A stretch of DNA of 64,000 bases from Diospyros lotus (Eukaryota > Streptophyta > Magnoliopsida > Ericales > Ebenaceae): NCBI RefSeq assembly GCF_014633365.1, contig NW_026267104.1:6632587-6696586 (forward strand), read 5' to 3'. The notes under the pieces are model-generated. The model did no database searches. It worked only from the letters and a program-made list of their open reading frames with translations, and was not told the origin of the DNA. Positions 1-34,531 of the stretch are shown here, piece after piece. The position numbers were made by a program, and so were the translations under genes. How positions within the stretch are numbered: the first letter of the stretch is position 1; the number at the start of each line of letters is the position of its first letter.

Positions 1-1200
1 CCTACTGCATTTATGGACTTGATGAATCGGGTCTTTAAGGAGTATCTAGATCAATTTGTCATAGTCTTCATCGATGACATATTGATCTATTTGCGGTCCA
101 AGGAAGAACATGAAAGGCATTTGAGGATGGTGCTTCAGAAACTCAGAGAAGAGAAGCTATTTGCTAAATTCAAGAAGTGTGAATTATGGCTAGATAAGGT
201 GCCGTTCTTGGGGCATATTATATCAAGGGAAGGTATTGCAGTCGACCTGAGTAAGATTGAGGCAGTTCGAAACTGGCCAACACCAGTTAATGTTGGAGAA
301 GTCCACAGTTTCCTTGGGTTAGCTAGTTATTACTGAAGGTTTGTCGAGGGATTTTCAAAAATTGCCTCACCTTTGACTCAATTGACCAGGAAGAATATGA
401 AATTCTAGTGGAGTCCGGATTGTGAACTAAGCTTTGAGGAGTTAAAGAAATGGTTGACAACTGTGCCTATCTTAACAATTCCACATGGTAGTGAGGGGTT
501 TGTTATCTACAGTGATGCTTCTAAGAAAGGGCTCGATTGTGTCCTTATGCAACATGGCAAAGTGATTGCCTACGCCTCAAGGAAACTAAAGGAATATGAG
601 AAGAACTACCCAACTCATGATCTCAAGTTGGCAGCCGTTGTTTTTGCATTGAAGATTTGGAGGCACTACCTTTATGGGGTTAGGTGTGAGATCTACATTG
701 ATCATAAGAGTCTCAAGTATTTCTTCACACAGAAAGAGTTGAACATGAGACAACGTAGATAGTTGGAACTTGTTAAAGACTATGATTGTGTTATTAACTA
801 TCATCCTGGTAAGGCTAATGTGGTCACTAATGCACTTAGTAGAAAAAGCCATGAAGCAATAGCTACTTTACAAGTCATTCAAAAACAATTGTTGGTAGAT
901 ATCCAAAGGCTTGAGTTGGAGATCATTCTGCGAGGCAAGTCAGGCTATCTCGCCAATATGACTCTAAAATCGACATTTCTTGATAGGATCAAAACCTTAC
1001 AGTTCGAGGATCCCCGAATGTTAAAAATTCGAACTGAAGTGGCTGAAGGAAAACGTTTTGATTATGTTATAACTACAGATGGTGCTCTTCGGTATGGTAA
1101 TAGACTGGTGGTCCCTAACAATGAAGAACTGAAGCAAGAGATTATGAGGGAAGCTCATAGCACCCCATACTCGATTCACCCTGGGAAGTTCGCGTAGGCC
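1..1200 (+). pseudogene. Ty3/gypsy pol fragment (RT - RNase H - integrase zinc region), decayed
   Basis: This is part of a Ty3-type polyprotein, entering from the left edge in mid reverse transcriptase. The RT active site reads FIDDILIY and is followed by the usual FLGH and SFLGLASYY motifs. RNase H follows ([18 protein letters not shown], then YHPGKANVV-type linker), and then the integrase zinc-binding start near HPG. It resembles chromoviruses of the Tekay/Del type, from memory. It is dead: in-frame stops replace an Arg after the SYY motif, a Trp before SPDC and a Trp before LELV. The RNase H catalytic Glu of the LELAAVV motif reads Lys. The element ends abruptly near 1200, without the integrase core or a 3' LTR. 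Confidence 0.9.
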
Positions 1201-1236
1201 CATCAGGGTAAGTTGTTCCGGTTCTTCCTATCACTC

Positions 1237-1552
1237 GATATGGGATGTTACACTTTGGTTAAAAATTGTGCTGGATGATCTAAAGGTTTCTATCAATGGT
1301 CCTATGCAATTACTCTGTGACAGTCAATTAGCAATTAGCATTGCACATAATCCGGTGCAACATGATCGCACTAAATATGTTGAGATTGATCGTCACTTTA
1401 TCAAGGAAAAGATAGAAGCTAAGGTGATTTGTATACCTTTTGTCTCTTCAAAAAGTCAGCTAGCTAATTTACTAACAAAAGGATTGCTTATCAAACGATT
1501 TGAAGAACTTACAAGCAAGTTGGGAATGATGGATATTCATTCATCAGCTTGA
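1237..1552 (+). pseudogene. Ty1/copia RNase H C-terminal fragment
   Basis: The frame encodes the last part of a copia RNase H: an LCDSQLAISIAHNPVQHDRTK motif, then EIDRHFIKEK, then SQLANLLTKGL, ending in GMMDIHS and a stop. It closely resembles the same region of the copia element at 51758-56471. A polypurine tract (GAGGGGGAG, about 1551-1559) and an LTR follow directly, as expected at a copia 3' end. Everything upstream of RNase H is missing, and it abuts Ty3 sequence within about 40 bases. Confidence 0.88.
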
Positions 1553-1559
1553 GGGGGAG

Positions 1560-2193
1560 TGTTGAATGATTCATGGAAGAAGTATGGAATGAGATAAGTC
1601 AGCAGCCTTCCTAAATGACCAGCTTTCTGTCAGGCGCAGCCTGATAGCGATGAACTCTCGGTGCTTCGAGAACTCACGCGAAAGAGAATTGACAGAGAGG
1701 GAGAGAGGAATAGAATTTAGAGGGAGGGAAAGAGAACTTTAGAGAGAATGAGAGTGTTTTGAATTGGAATCAATCTATTCATGTTTCTGCCATGAGCGAT
1801 CAGCCTTTTATACTGATCACTTACAAGTTTGAATATGAAAAGGAGCTTCCCGCTCTTATTACTCCTGCCCTATAACTCCCGCTACATGTGTGGTTAGTTA
1901 CTCTCCTATACTAGCTTTTACAACGAGAAATTAAAGGTAGTAAGGGAATTTAGGAGTGGTCCGTGACACTTTCTAAATCAGCCCTGATCCTATCCTTCAT
2001 ATTTAGAAAGCTATTCAGTTTTAGAGATTTTCTAATTTTGCATTGTATCTTTTGTTTCCTTGTATAGTGTATCTTTCCATTCTTTGTTGCTTTCTTAGTG
2101 TAATTCTCTCATCCCTATTAATAGGGAGTGTAATACCGTGTGTAGCTATGAAAGTAAGACGTGTATTCTATATTCATCAGCCTACTTTCTACA
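1560..2193 (+). repeat. copia 3' LTR, interrupted by a solo LTR
   Basis: The LTR begins TGTTGAATGATTC directly after the polypurine tract and ends ...TTCTACA. Removing the insertion at 1628-1968 and one copy of its 5-bp duplication leaves about 288 bp, a normal copia LTR length. No second LTR of this copy is in the window, so the element is a 5'-truncated remnant. The right end is assigned from the terminal CA and is less certain than the left end. Confidence 0.7.
1628..1968 (-). mobile_element. Solo LTR of the TGTCA...TGACA gag-only family
   Basis: A 341-bp LTR begins TGTCAGGCGC and ends CCGTGACA. It is flanked by a perfect 5-bp target duplication CTTTC (1623-1627 and 1969-1973). It shares with the LTRs at 37584, 40789, 46966 and 60081 the purine-rich AGAGAGGGAGAGAG stretch, a TATA-like stretch in the same position, and the TGTCA/TGACA ends. 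Orientation is inferred from the full elements, whose PBS and polypurine tract lie on the minus strand. It sits inside a copia LTR. Confidence 0.88.
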
Positions 2194-2379
2194 AATCTTT
2201 CTCATTGTTCAGATAATGGTGGTAGCCTCCTCATTCCAAGTTATATTATCCTGACCTTCCACAATCCAAATTTCTTTTGCCTCGCACTTTTTCGTTAAAA
2301 TATCATTTTTTTACATTTTAAAATCCCATCATTGATTGGGCTTTATTTTTTTAGCATTGTGGACCTTAAGAACTATAAG

Positions 2380-2760
2380 CTCATGTTAGGTGGTCAGACA
2401 CTCTCCTAGTATAGCTTTATAATCCTTATAAATGAAGGAGTTTTTTGCCTTCTAAAAAGAAGTCTATTTAGGTAGTCAAAAAGTCCTTTTTATATGTGAC
2501 TAAATGTTCATCCCACTTCTTGAACAAACTAATAGAAATATGATTTCATATGTTGTTGCAAGTTTCAAAGCAGCAATGCTCTTATAATTTGTCTCTTCAA
2601 TGCCATGACATCCATGCACATCTTTATACCTATTAACTTTTTTGCCCACTTGACCATTTAATTCACCTCCTACACTGATCTTCTTTCCTCTTTTAAGTAT
2701 TTCTTGCAAGTTGAAACACTCTAAATCTTCTTAAAATTATGCCTTTATTTTCTTCTCCTA
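2380..2760 (-). pseudogene. LINE endonuclease-domain fragment
   Basis: Read on the minus strand, the sequence matches the end of a plant LINE endonuclease: an SVGGELNGQVGKK stretch (usually GGDLNGHVG), then a VHGCHGIEETN stretch (usually VHGGxGxGERN), then a degraded IDFFL-like region. Several stops break the frame. It looks like the RTE-like LINE family whose other fragments are at 14922 and 17680, although the family assignment is from memory. It lies in the ABCC1 intron to the left of the first visible exon. Confidence 0.65.
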
Positions 2761-2934
2761 ATTCAACCTGTGATACATATGGATTAACAATAATTAGAGT
2801 CTCTTCTCCTAAAACACTTTAATTACTATAATTATCTCCCCTAATAACAGGTATTGTTAAATTGATATTGTCTTCAGAAATCTTGGATGTCTTTCAAATT
2901 TTATGGCACTAACTTGATCATTCTTTGTTTGTAG

Positions 2935-25220
<22,286 letters not shown>

Positions 25221-28200
25221 GGAGCAAACAGTGCATGCAGTGGTTCAAATGCAAAGCTCAATGCGGATAATACAAGTTCATAATCTATATCAGATTGTGC
25301 AAGCAAGTAATATGGACAGGCTCTTCAATGTCAATATCTTCCTTGGTTTCTTTGTTCTGATTCAAATCATTCCGTTTCCCTCGTTTTTTCTTTTGGTGGG
25401 GTCGACTCAATAACTTGGCAATATCTAAAGTTTTTAATCCCTTGGCAGAAGTAATCATTGTAATGAAAAGACGTTGGCTTCCCTTTCTTAATTGATGCTG
25501 AAAGGCAGCCATTGCTATTTTCCGGTGGCAAGATTGTGGATTTGAGTTGTAGAAATAAATTTTTATTAAAAAATAAATAATTAATTATATATAAATATGA
25601 TTCTTCCTGACCCTTAAAAAACATGAAATTCTCATATGTCTAAGATATCATTTTATTTCTTAGTACCCACAAGTTGACATTTATCATTATAAGGAATTGA
25701 ATTTTTCACGTATAATATCATATTGAACATCGAAAGCGTAACTTTATGGATTTAACTTAGAATATGATTAAAGAAATCTCATTCATCAAGGTTGTTAAAA
25801 TTGTAAGAGGGTTTTCGACATGTAAAATCGTAAAATCGAGTGCGATTTAACTTTAAAATCGTAAAATCATATCCGTAAAATTGAGAGTTTAACAATTATG
25901 TCATTCATCTTATATTGGTTAAATTAATCACCCATAGTGATTTTGGCCGAATCATATGGCTTGATTAGAAGAGTCGTTGAGCATTTTAAAATTTTAATAA
26001 AAATAATGGATTTATAGATAAAAGGGTTCATATAAAATTAGAAAGCAAAATAAAAAACTTATAAACAATAGATAATGAAAAATTAAGTAAAAAATAGTAC
26101 AAATGAAATCAAACTCAGCTTAGATCATGGATGATATAAATTATGTAAAGTCGATAAGTTAATATAGTTAATATTTAATAATTTTTTATTAACATAAAAG
26201 TCTCAACATCATTTAAGAGCGTACTAACTTCAAAGATAAGCATCTAATTTCACCCCCCCCCTCTTTCCTCTGTCCTTAAATCAATTATCATATATTTATA
26301 TAAGCATACACTAATTGATGAGGGATTAAACTTAAAAGAATTATTATTTTTAATAAATTTTTGTGGCAATTGAATATTTAGTATTGACCACCTACCAAAT
26401 AATATGGTAAAAGAGAAGGTTCTTCACATGGTTGCCATCTAATGAACCACTACTAAAGAATATTATGAATCTTAGAGGCATTTGTTCAAACATATTGACT
26501 TCCTCTACAAGCACATATTGCATGAATAACAATCTTGTGGTGTTACTACACCTAAAAGTATGGCCATTATCGACATTTTTAAGTGATTATCACAAGGACA
26601 AAAAGACAATATGAATTTAATCTAGTATAACTTTATTCATTTTGTGAGGATAAATTAACTCAATATTAATCATGGACAAATCATGTATAGATGCGTGGGT
26701 AAAGGACATAAAAATCCAAGATAATTTGGTTAAATATTGATTAAGGACAAATCATGTATAAGTAAAAGACATAAAAATTAAAATATAAAGTCAGTTAACT
26801 TTACCAAAAAAAATAGAGATTTATAGATGTGTTAATACAATAAACCTCTCCCTGGACACCCCCAAACCCCCCTCCCCCAAAAAATAATAATAAAAGCTTA
26901 AGTGTTAGTAAGGTTTTTTTAATTTTTCCAAATAATTTCATCCATTTTTGTAGTTACAAAACTTGACTCTAATTCAAATTCATTAGAGACTTTAATTTGA
27001 ACTTCATTAAATTTGAGATATTTTTCATCTAGAGTAAATTATTATGTCATAATTTCTCCCGACATTAATTTATTTGATTAAAAAAATAATGCTAATAAAA
27101 GGACTTGAACTCAAATTTTGCTAATTAAAAGAATAGAAAAAAAAAAAAAACTCAACAACAAAACAGTGAGCATAATTCTTTAAAAGTATCTCAAATCCTT
27201 ATGATATACTTTAATATTTAACAACAAAATTAAAAAGTAAAAAAGAATATCTCACTTACTTTGACACGTAAATTTGGTTTAATTCAATTGTCATTCATAA
27301 AAAATAGCCAATTATTTGTCGATTAGGTTTTTTTATCTTGAATTCTACAAATTTTCAGTTTAATTAGTTAGTTTAACTCAAATTTTAAGGAAAAAAATAA
27401 TTATCATAATTCAATATTAATATTTGATGTCAACATACTATGCGACTATCGTTATAATTGTAATATAATTAATAAAATTCACTTATTTATTAATTCTTAT
27501 TTTTTTATTATTTTGTTACACATGTCATTAAGTCAATAATTCAAATAGATTGTTTTTACGATTAGATTTAAATGATGAAAAATGAAAATAACTCATGTGA
27601 AATTTATATTTTAAAAATTACAAGAATTTATGTGGAATTTAAAGTAAAAACATAAAATTTTATAAATAATTTATACTTAATAGAGGGGAGACTTTATAAA
27701 AAGAATTACAAGAATTTTTAAAGATATTTTTAATTTACAAAAAATATCCTTACAAATGGCCTAAACAAAAAGTGGGTGCAATTTACTAAGAAAAAATAAA
27801 AGCAAATGTATGCAACCTAAATGTATGGCCTTTGATAGTTTAACCACTACAACATGATACATAAATATTCATGGAGTTAAGGCTTCTGGTCCCCACTTGT
27901 TGCATGAGACAAAACACTTGAATTTTATGGATATTTTATTGTAGTAGTTGGAAATTTGTAACATAATGTTTATTTGGCTAGTTTTATTATTGGGACATGA
28001 AGTTACTATATTCTGTCTTATATTTAATTTGGATATTACTACTTTGGTATAAAGTTATTTATTATATAAATAAATATATAATATATTAGTATTAAATATT
28101 ATGTAAAATAAATAACTGTATACATAATTATTATAAAAAAAGTCACATAAAATGTAACAACACAGTATCAGCATGCAAATACCAATTTTGTTATTTGGCG

Positions 28201-29056
28201 GTCGATCTGAATAAGGTAAGTATCCACATGGCCCAGCTGTTTAAGCAGGTATCTGTTACTGTCAAAAGAGCCATTGATGGGAAAAGAATTTCCCCAACGA
28301 ACTCCATGCATCACCTTTTAAGCCATTCTTTTATTCTCCAGCAGCGGCACTGGTTCCGGGGACTTTTTCAAATGTTGGGACTCAATTTGTTCTAGAAAAG
28401 CAGCAATGATGAGTAGGTTTTAAGCAAAACGGGCCACATGGATTAGGGTCGTTTTTGTTATTTTTCTGAAACTGCCGTTGATTTACCCAACGTTGAGTTC
28501 CCCAAGTTCCACTCTAAGAGATGGGTCTTTCCCCTTATGTCAGGCATTTACTGGTTTCGTTTCTTTCTTCAGTTTCTGTTCTTCTTTATTTTACTGGGTG
28601 TGAGAGTTTTTAGTTTCCCAATTGCAATCTAGGGTTGAATTTTAGAATCTTGTTTGTGGTTTACGTGTGCGGCGGTTGTACCAGAACAACAAATAAAATA
28701 GGGTGGTTCTTCTTTTTTGGGCAGGTGGAAGGAGGAGGGGTTGACCTAGAGCTTGTGTCCTGATCAGGCAACTTAAGTGAGATTAGGGAGTTGCTGTTTT
28801 GCCCCACAATTGGTGTTTCTCTGAAGTAGTTGTCTTTGTTTTTGCAGTTTCAGAAAGGAGATAAATTTGGGGTTGGGTTTCTGGGTGACATTTGCTTCAG
28901 AGTGGTAGTTTTGGGGGCAAAAGATTGGTGGAGTTTGTTTTAAGCATGAAAATGGGATGGTTTGTTGAGGTTTGTGAGGATTGATTCGGCTCTTAAATTG
29001 GGTTTCTCTAGCTGAAGCTCTGCTACTGGAAGTTTTATTCATCCTGCATTTGAAAT
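25221..29056. other. Intergenic: ABCC1 3' flank and NPH3-like promoter region
   Basis: 3.8 kb between the ABCC1 stop and the next start codon. AATAAA-like stretches near 25553-25580 are candidate poly(A) signals for ABCC1. 25900-28180 is very AT-rich with no coding similarity. From about 28180 the base composition becomes more balanced, and this part probably holds the promoter and 5' UTR of the NPH3-like gene; no single TATA box stands out. A small MITE lies at 25788-25900. Confidence 0.6.
25788..25900. mobile_element. 113-bp MITE with 9-bp target duplication
   Basis: Flanked by a perfect direct repeat TCATTCATC (25779-25787 and 25901-25909). The ends form an imperfect inverted repeat around TTGTTAAA (left end AAGGTTGTTAAAATTG, right end GAGTTTAACAATTATG). 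The interior repeats a TAAAATCG motif several times. A 9-bp duplication suggests a Mutator-type transposase supplied in trans; with 8 bp it would be hAT. No coding capacity. Confidence 0.65.
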
Positions 29057-32000
29057 ATGGCTTGTACGAAATTGGGATCCAAAACTGATGCATTCCAGAG
29101 GCAAGGGCAAGCTTGGTATGTTTCCCATCTCCGTGGTTTGCTTTCTCTGAGATAAGTTGCTTACGTACTTCAGTATGTTTCCCATCTCCGTGGCACTTCA
29201 AGATATAATTTACAGGCTGCAAGTGTTAGTGCATTTACGTTCGTATGTTTTCAGACTGATAAAAATGGACCAGCTAGTTTGCAAATTGAAACTTGGTGCG
29301 ATCCCACTTCATTCTTTGCCTTTTCTCGTTAAAGTTTTGCATCTTTATTATTTATTTAGTTTTTATATTTTATTTTTAGCATCCCGACCTCTTTTGTGTT
29401 CTAAGGAAGCTTTTAGCTCCTTAGTTTTTTTAACCCATTTGAAAATCTTTTACCTTAGTTTGATCTAATGAGGTAATGTTAGGTAATTTCTCACCAATTT
29501 CCCATTTCTACATCTGATGGAATGCTTCCGGCGTTCATCTACTAGGCTGGATTGACTCTGCTAATAGATTAATAAACATTTTGAATGTACATGTTCGGTT
29601 GCTTGGCCAGAGTTCTACTTATCATCTGAGATACACTTGTTTTTGTGTATATGGTTGACGCTTGGTTAGAGTCCACTTTCCGTCTTTGTATTTTGCCTTG
29701 ACAATTTTGTGATGTAAGCTGTGCGTCTGGGGTGAAAGATGCATTCTAGTGGGTATTTAACAAAAAACTAATTTTGCTGTCCATTACATGAAAAAGGTTC
29801 CAAGATGATAATTTTATTAGGGATTAGATCACTTGCTGACTTTGTATACTTTCCAATAAAATGAAATTAAGGCTGCTTATTGGGAACTTTTTTGATGTGG
29901 GAACTTTTTTGATGTGGCCATCAAATTTGATATTCTGACAGAAAAATATTTATAAAATTATTTTTTTATGACTTGAATATCTTGTTAAGACTCGAGTCTT
30001 TTCTTTCTTTTTATTTTTATATTTCTCAAAATGCAGAAAACACCTCAGTGATGATGATTCTTTCTTTTCTTCACCCTTTTAGTAGCACTGAAGTGATAGG
30101 GGAAGAAAATCTGGTTGAGTGTTATGTTATAAAGCTTCGGTGTTTAGTTTTATGATTCAAAAAGAATGAGATTATCATTCCCTGCCGTGTATAGTAGCAC
30201 CTGCTCCACTTTGAGGAGTATACAGTGAGATACTGGGCCACTGTTATGTGCCTGTGAGTCAGTATAACAACCATCTCCCATGACTTCTATTACCTTTGCT
30301 TCCTTCTACTCGTTTCCTTCCATCAAATGTAGGGTTGTTTGGTTTGTTGGAAGCCATTAACTTGTCTGTCAAGGAGAAATCTGCATCCTATGGAATACAT
30401 ACAGGGAGCATTCATCAAGATCAGTTATTTGAGCATACCATGTTTTTAGGACAGATTAGATGTAGTTTTTTCTGCTCATGGGCATCCTTATGGAAAATTC
30501 ATATGCATGCTACCGTTACCAGTATGGTTGAGATCTGCTTTGCTCATTGTTTTATTTCGTCGGTCATTCAATGTAAAGAGATCTGATCCAGTTTTTTTTG
30601 TAGATGTAACTTATAAGCATGTGACCTCACAGCAAGTGTTTTAAACGTTTTCCCATTGTGATTTGACCTTTCAACTGTAAATATGATTGTAGGTTCTGCA
30701 CAACCGGGCTGCCAAGTGATATTATTGTTGAAGTTGGGGAGATGTCTTTCCATCTCCACAAGGTGACATTTTTAGGAAATAATGTTGCTAATTATTAAGT
30801 TCCCTACAATATTATGTTGAATGTGTTTTAACTGTGAAATAATATAGCTGCTGGATCCTATTATATTGTTTTTTTCTTTTTTCTTTTTAATTTTAAGTGG
30901 TGTAAGTTTTTGAAGTGAATAGGTCGTGTTTGCTTGTAAAATTGAACTTGCTTTGAACATGTACACAGAAGTTTATGCTAGTTTCCTATTAACAATCTTG
31001 ATAAAAAATGTCACATGGATCCTTAGTTTCCTTTTGATAGAAAGGAAGCAATTTGGTGCACATGCTATTCTGCTCTGCTGATCCTTTTCTTTTCTTTTTT
31101 ATCTCTTATATTCCTAATCAAGTTATTAGATTTAGGACAGCAATTGTATGCTCAAAATAGATGTTAAAAATTCTCTCCCGAGTTTGATCGATGATCTGTG
31201 TTCAATTTGGTTCTGACCTTGATCATATTATCAGATATCATAAGTTAGCTTGGATATAAGTAGAACAGATCCTAATATGGATCTAACAGAACTGAATGAC
31301 ACCCACCTTCTGGGCATTACTAAGTTCAAGTTTGTGCAACTTTAATCAGATTTGGAGTTGGATATATTGAATTCATATCTACCAGGTTGGATATCAGTTC
31401 TTTTTATATTTCATTCAATCTAGTTTAGACTGTATGGAGGTTTTGAAAGTAAAGTTGTCCAAAAACTCTGGCTATCAATTCGTTTTGCTAGCCAATTCTG
31501 ATTGACAATTCACTTGGAAAAATCTTGGGTATGCTCAGGGACTCTGGTTGAATGGGTACTCCTACCATATCCAATAGTTTGAGTCTCTGAATTGGATTCA
31601 GGGTTGGAATTGAAATCTCATGTATGTAGAGGGAATTCAGGTTTGAGCACTTGGTTAAAGGATCCCCCCCGCCCCTCCCAACAACAAAACAGTCTCATGG
31701 AACTTTGCCCATGCAAACATGGGAATTGTCAATCCAATCTCCCCCTCCTGAACCCCCAAACAAAAATAGTGTAGGTGTCTATAAATTGGACAAATAAAAC
31801 AGAATGATGAGGCAAGCTAATTGAGTCAAGGCTGCAATCAAGACACTTGGGTTGGGGGCTTTGTGTGAGATCATGCATATTCAAAGCAAGGTTGGTTGTC
31901 TTTAAAAGAGGTCAAGGAAAAATGGGTTTAGGTCTATGCCTACCTGGTCAAAATCCATCTTGTTCTCTATTTATTACCATTGGAGGGGTTTCTTTTAAAG

Positions 32001-34531
32001 AATATTTAGGCATTTTTTGTTTCTTGTTTTCTTTCTTTCTTCTTCACCCCCACCAAATACTGTGTGAGAATGAGAATTTTGTTATGGTTACTTCACTTTC
32101 TGCACCAATTTAAGCTTGCTTTCGTAGAATTGTATTCAAGTTATCATGGACTGTAATGACTGAAGTGCAAAATGTGAACGTGCTCATGGTTTTGTGGTTT
32201 GGGAAGGGGTTTGAGATGGACATATTTTGGCTAAAACTTTCCATGTCAATTAACCTTTCAATATTCATGTTATACAGTTTCCTTTACTTTCTAGAAGTGG
32301 GGTTATGGAAAGATTAATGGTGGAAGCATCTGAGAGAGAGGAAGAGGGCTGCATCATCAAGCTCCCTGACATCCCTGGCGGGGCTAAAACATTTGAATTT
32401 GTAGCCAAATTCTGCTATGGGCTGAAACTTGAATTAACCTCCTCAAATGTTGTGTACCTTCGGTGTGCTGCTGAGCATCTTGAAATGACAGAACGCTATG
32501 GGGAGGGCAATCTTATTTCACACACTGAAATATTTCTAAACCGAGTTGTCCTCCATAGTTGGAAAGAGGCTCTGAAGGCACTTCAAACCTGTGATGATAT
32601 TCTCCTTCACGCTGACAAACTCCATGTCACAAAGAGATGCATCGAGTCCTTAGCTGCAAAGGCAAGCACTGACCCAAATGTATTTGGATGGCCTGTTATA
32701 GAACATGGTGGACCCATGCAGAGTCCTGGAGGAAGTATATTGTGGAATGGCATAAGTACAGGGGCTAGGCCAAAAAGGTCTAGATCAGATTGGTGGTATG
32801 GAGATGTGTCAAATTTGAGTTTTCCCATTTACAAGAGATTAATTTCTGCCATGGAATCTCATGGAATCAAGCAGGAGATTATTGCGGGGTCTCTCACTCT
32901 CTATGCAAAAAGATACCTCCCAGGACTATATCGGCGTCAGGATACCAGTGAAGCTAGCACTCATCTGGCTCCCACCCCGCCATCTGAAGAAGATCAGAAG
33001 CTTTTAATTGAAGAAATGGACCAACTGCTTCCAATGCAGAAGGGCTTAGTCTCTGAAAAATTCCTCTTTGGTCTGCTCCGTACAGCCATCATTCTTCAGG
33101 CAAGTTCCTCTTGCATAGCAAACTTAGAAAGGAGGACAGGGATGCAGCTTGATCAGGCAACTTTGGAAGATCTCTTGATGCCCAACTTCTCGTATTCCAT
33201 GGAGACTCTTTACAATATTGAATGTGTGGAGAGAATTCTTCAGCACTTTCTGGCCATCGACCAGGTGACTGGTGGGGCCTCCCCTTGTTCAGTTGATGAA
33301 GGCCAGCTGATGGAGTCACCTTCTTTGGCACCAATCACAATGGTAGCCAAGTTAATGGATGGATACCTTGCAGAGGTTGCCCCAGATAGTAATCTGAAGC
33401 TCCCCAAGTTTATGTCTCTTGCTGCTGCTGCTCCTGACTACGCCAGGCCATTGGATGATGGTCTTTATCGCGCAATTGACATTTATCTGAAGGTAAATTT
33501 CTCTCTATCACTATTTGGAAAGACTCAACATGCATAACTCAACTTCTGAATGCCCCTTTTAGAAATTTAAGTTATTATTCACAGATCATTCACGGTACTA
33601 TTGCCACAAGCCAAATATACCCACACAAAAATTTCTGCTCCATGACGTCTCTATGCAGTTAAGATCTTATTTTTGGGTCACTTCAACTAATATTTGAACC
33701 ATAGTTGGCATGACCTTAGGTTGGTTATTATCAACCTTCATGGACCTCCTGTAATGAAACTAGAACAGACATGTCGGGAAGGCATCTGTGGGTAGGGTTT
33801 TGGTTCCAGGAGGACGACATTACGGAAAAGGTGAAGCTCAAAACGAATGCTGCTTTGGTCACACGACTTATCATAGCCTAAAATCATTTTTATGTTTTTA
33901 AGGATAAAGATAAAACAATTGGCCTGTGCAGATTTGTTATGTTAGCTTAGACTTGTCAACCTCCATTTTGTGTTTCCTGCAGTCACACCCATGGTTGGCA
34001 GACTCCGATCGGGAGCAACTTTGCAGGCTGATGAACTGCCAGAAGCTATCCTTGGAAGCATGTACCCATGCTGCGCAGAATGAGAGGTTGCCCCTTAGAG
34101 TAGTAGTCCAAGTGCTCTTCTTTGAGCAGCTTCAGCTAAGGACTTCGATTGCGGATTGCTTCCTTGTGTCTGACAGCCTTGACAGTTCAAGACAATTCAA
34201 GAGCGGCTTGGTGGGGTCTACAGAAGGCGGCTGGGCTACAGCCGTGAAGGAGAACCAGGTTTTAAAGGTAGGCATGGATAACATGAGGATGCAGGTTTCT
34301 GAGCTGGAGAAGGAGTGTTTGAACATGAGGAGAGAGATCGAAAAGTTGGGTCAAGCGAAGGGAACGAGCTTGTGGGCAAGCGTGCCCAAGAAGTTCAGGT
34401 TCAGGACGAGGTCTCAAATATGCAGTGCTCAAGAGGGCTCTGTTAGCAACCCGAACAATGGAGTTGGAAATTTTGAGAAGGCAAAAGACAATCATGGAAA
34501 GCATAAGAAGAGCTTGTCTTTGGATGGCTGA
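29057..34531 (+). CDS. BTB/POZ-NPH3 domain protein (NRL family, At1g30440-like)
   Basis: NRL-family proteins act in phototropin and auxin-related signalling, usually as plasma-membrane-associated adaptors for CUL3 E3 ligases; the exact role of this clade is not established to my knowledge. Exons: 29057-29115, 30693-30762, 32278-33492, 33983-34531, giving 630 aa with no breaks (At1g30440 is about 665). The start [20 protein letters not shown] matches that protein nearly exactly. The BTB domain is about residues 25-100 ([19 protein letters not shown]). The NPH3 domain is about 200-470 and includes [19 protein letters not shown], and the conserved [14 protein letters not shown] and [18 protein letters not shown] blocks. 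A coiled coil follows (about 545-580, [20 protein letters not shown]), then a basic Ser-containing C-terminus (KHKKSLSL). Intron 1 begins with a duplicated splice-donor sequence. Confidence 0.95.
29116..29193 (+). repeat. Duplicated 5' splice-site sequence in NPH3-like intron 1
   Basis: The first 21 bases of the intron (29116-29136, GTATGTTTCCCATCTCC...) recur exactly at 29173-29193, 57 bp downstream. Both copies start with GTATGT, so there are two donor-like sites. Use of the second would add 57 in-frame bases and meet a TAA after 13 codons. Confidence 0.85.

Noticed and set aside
28195..28395. 66-codon open frame upstream of the NPH3-like gene
   Set aside because: No ATG start, no similarity to known proteins and no splice context; it lies in the promoter/5' region.
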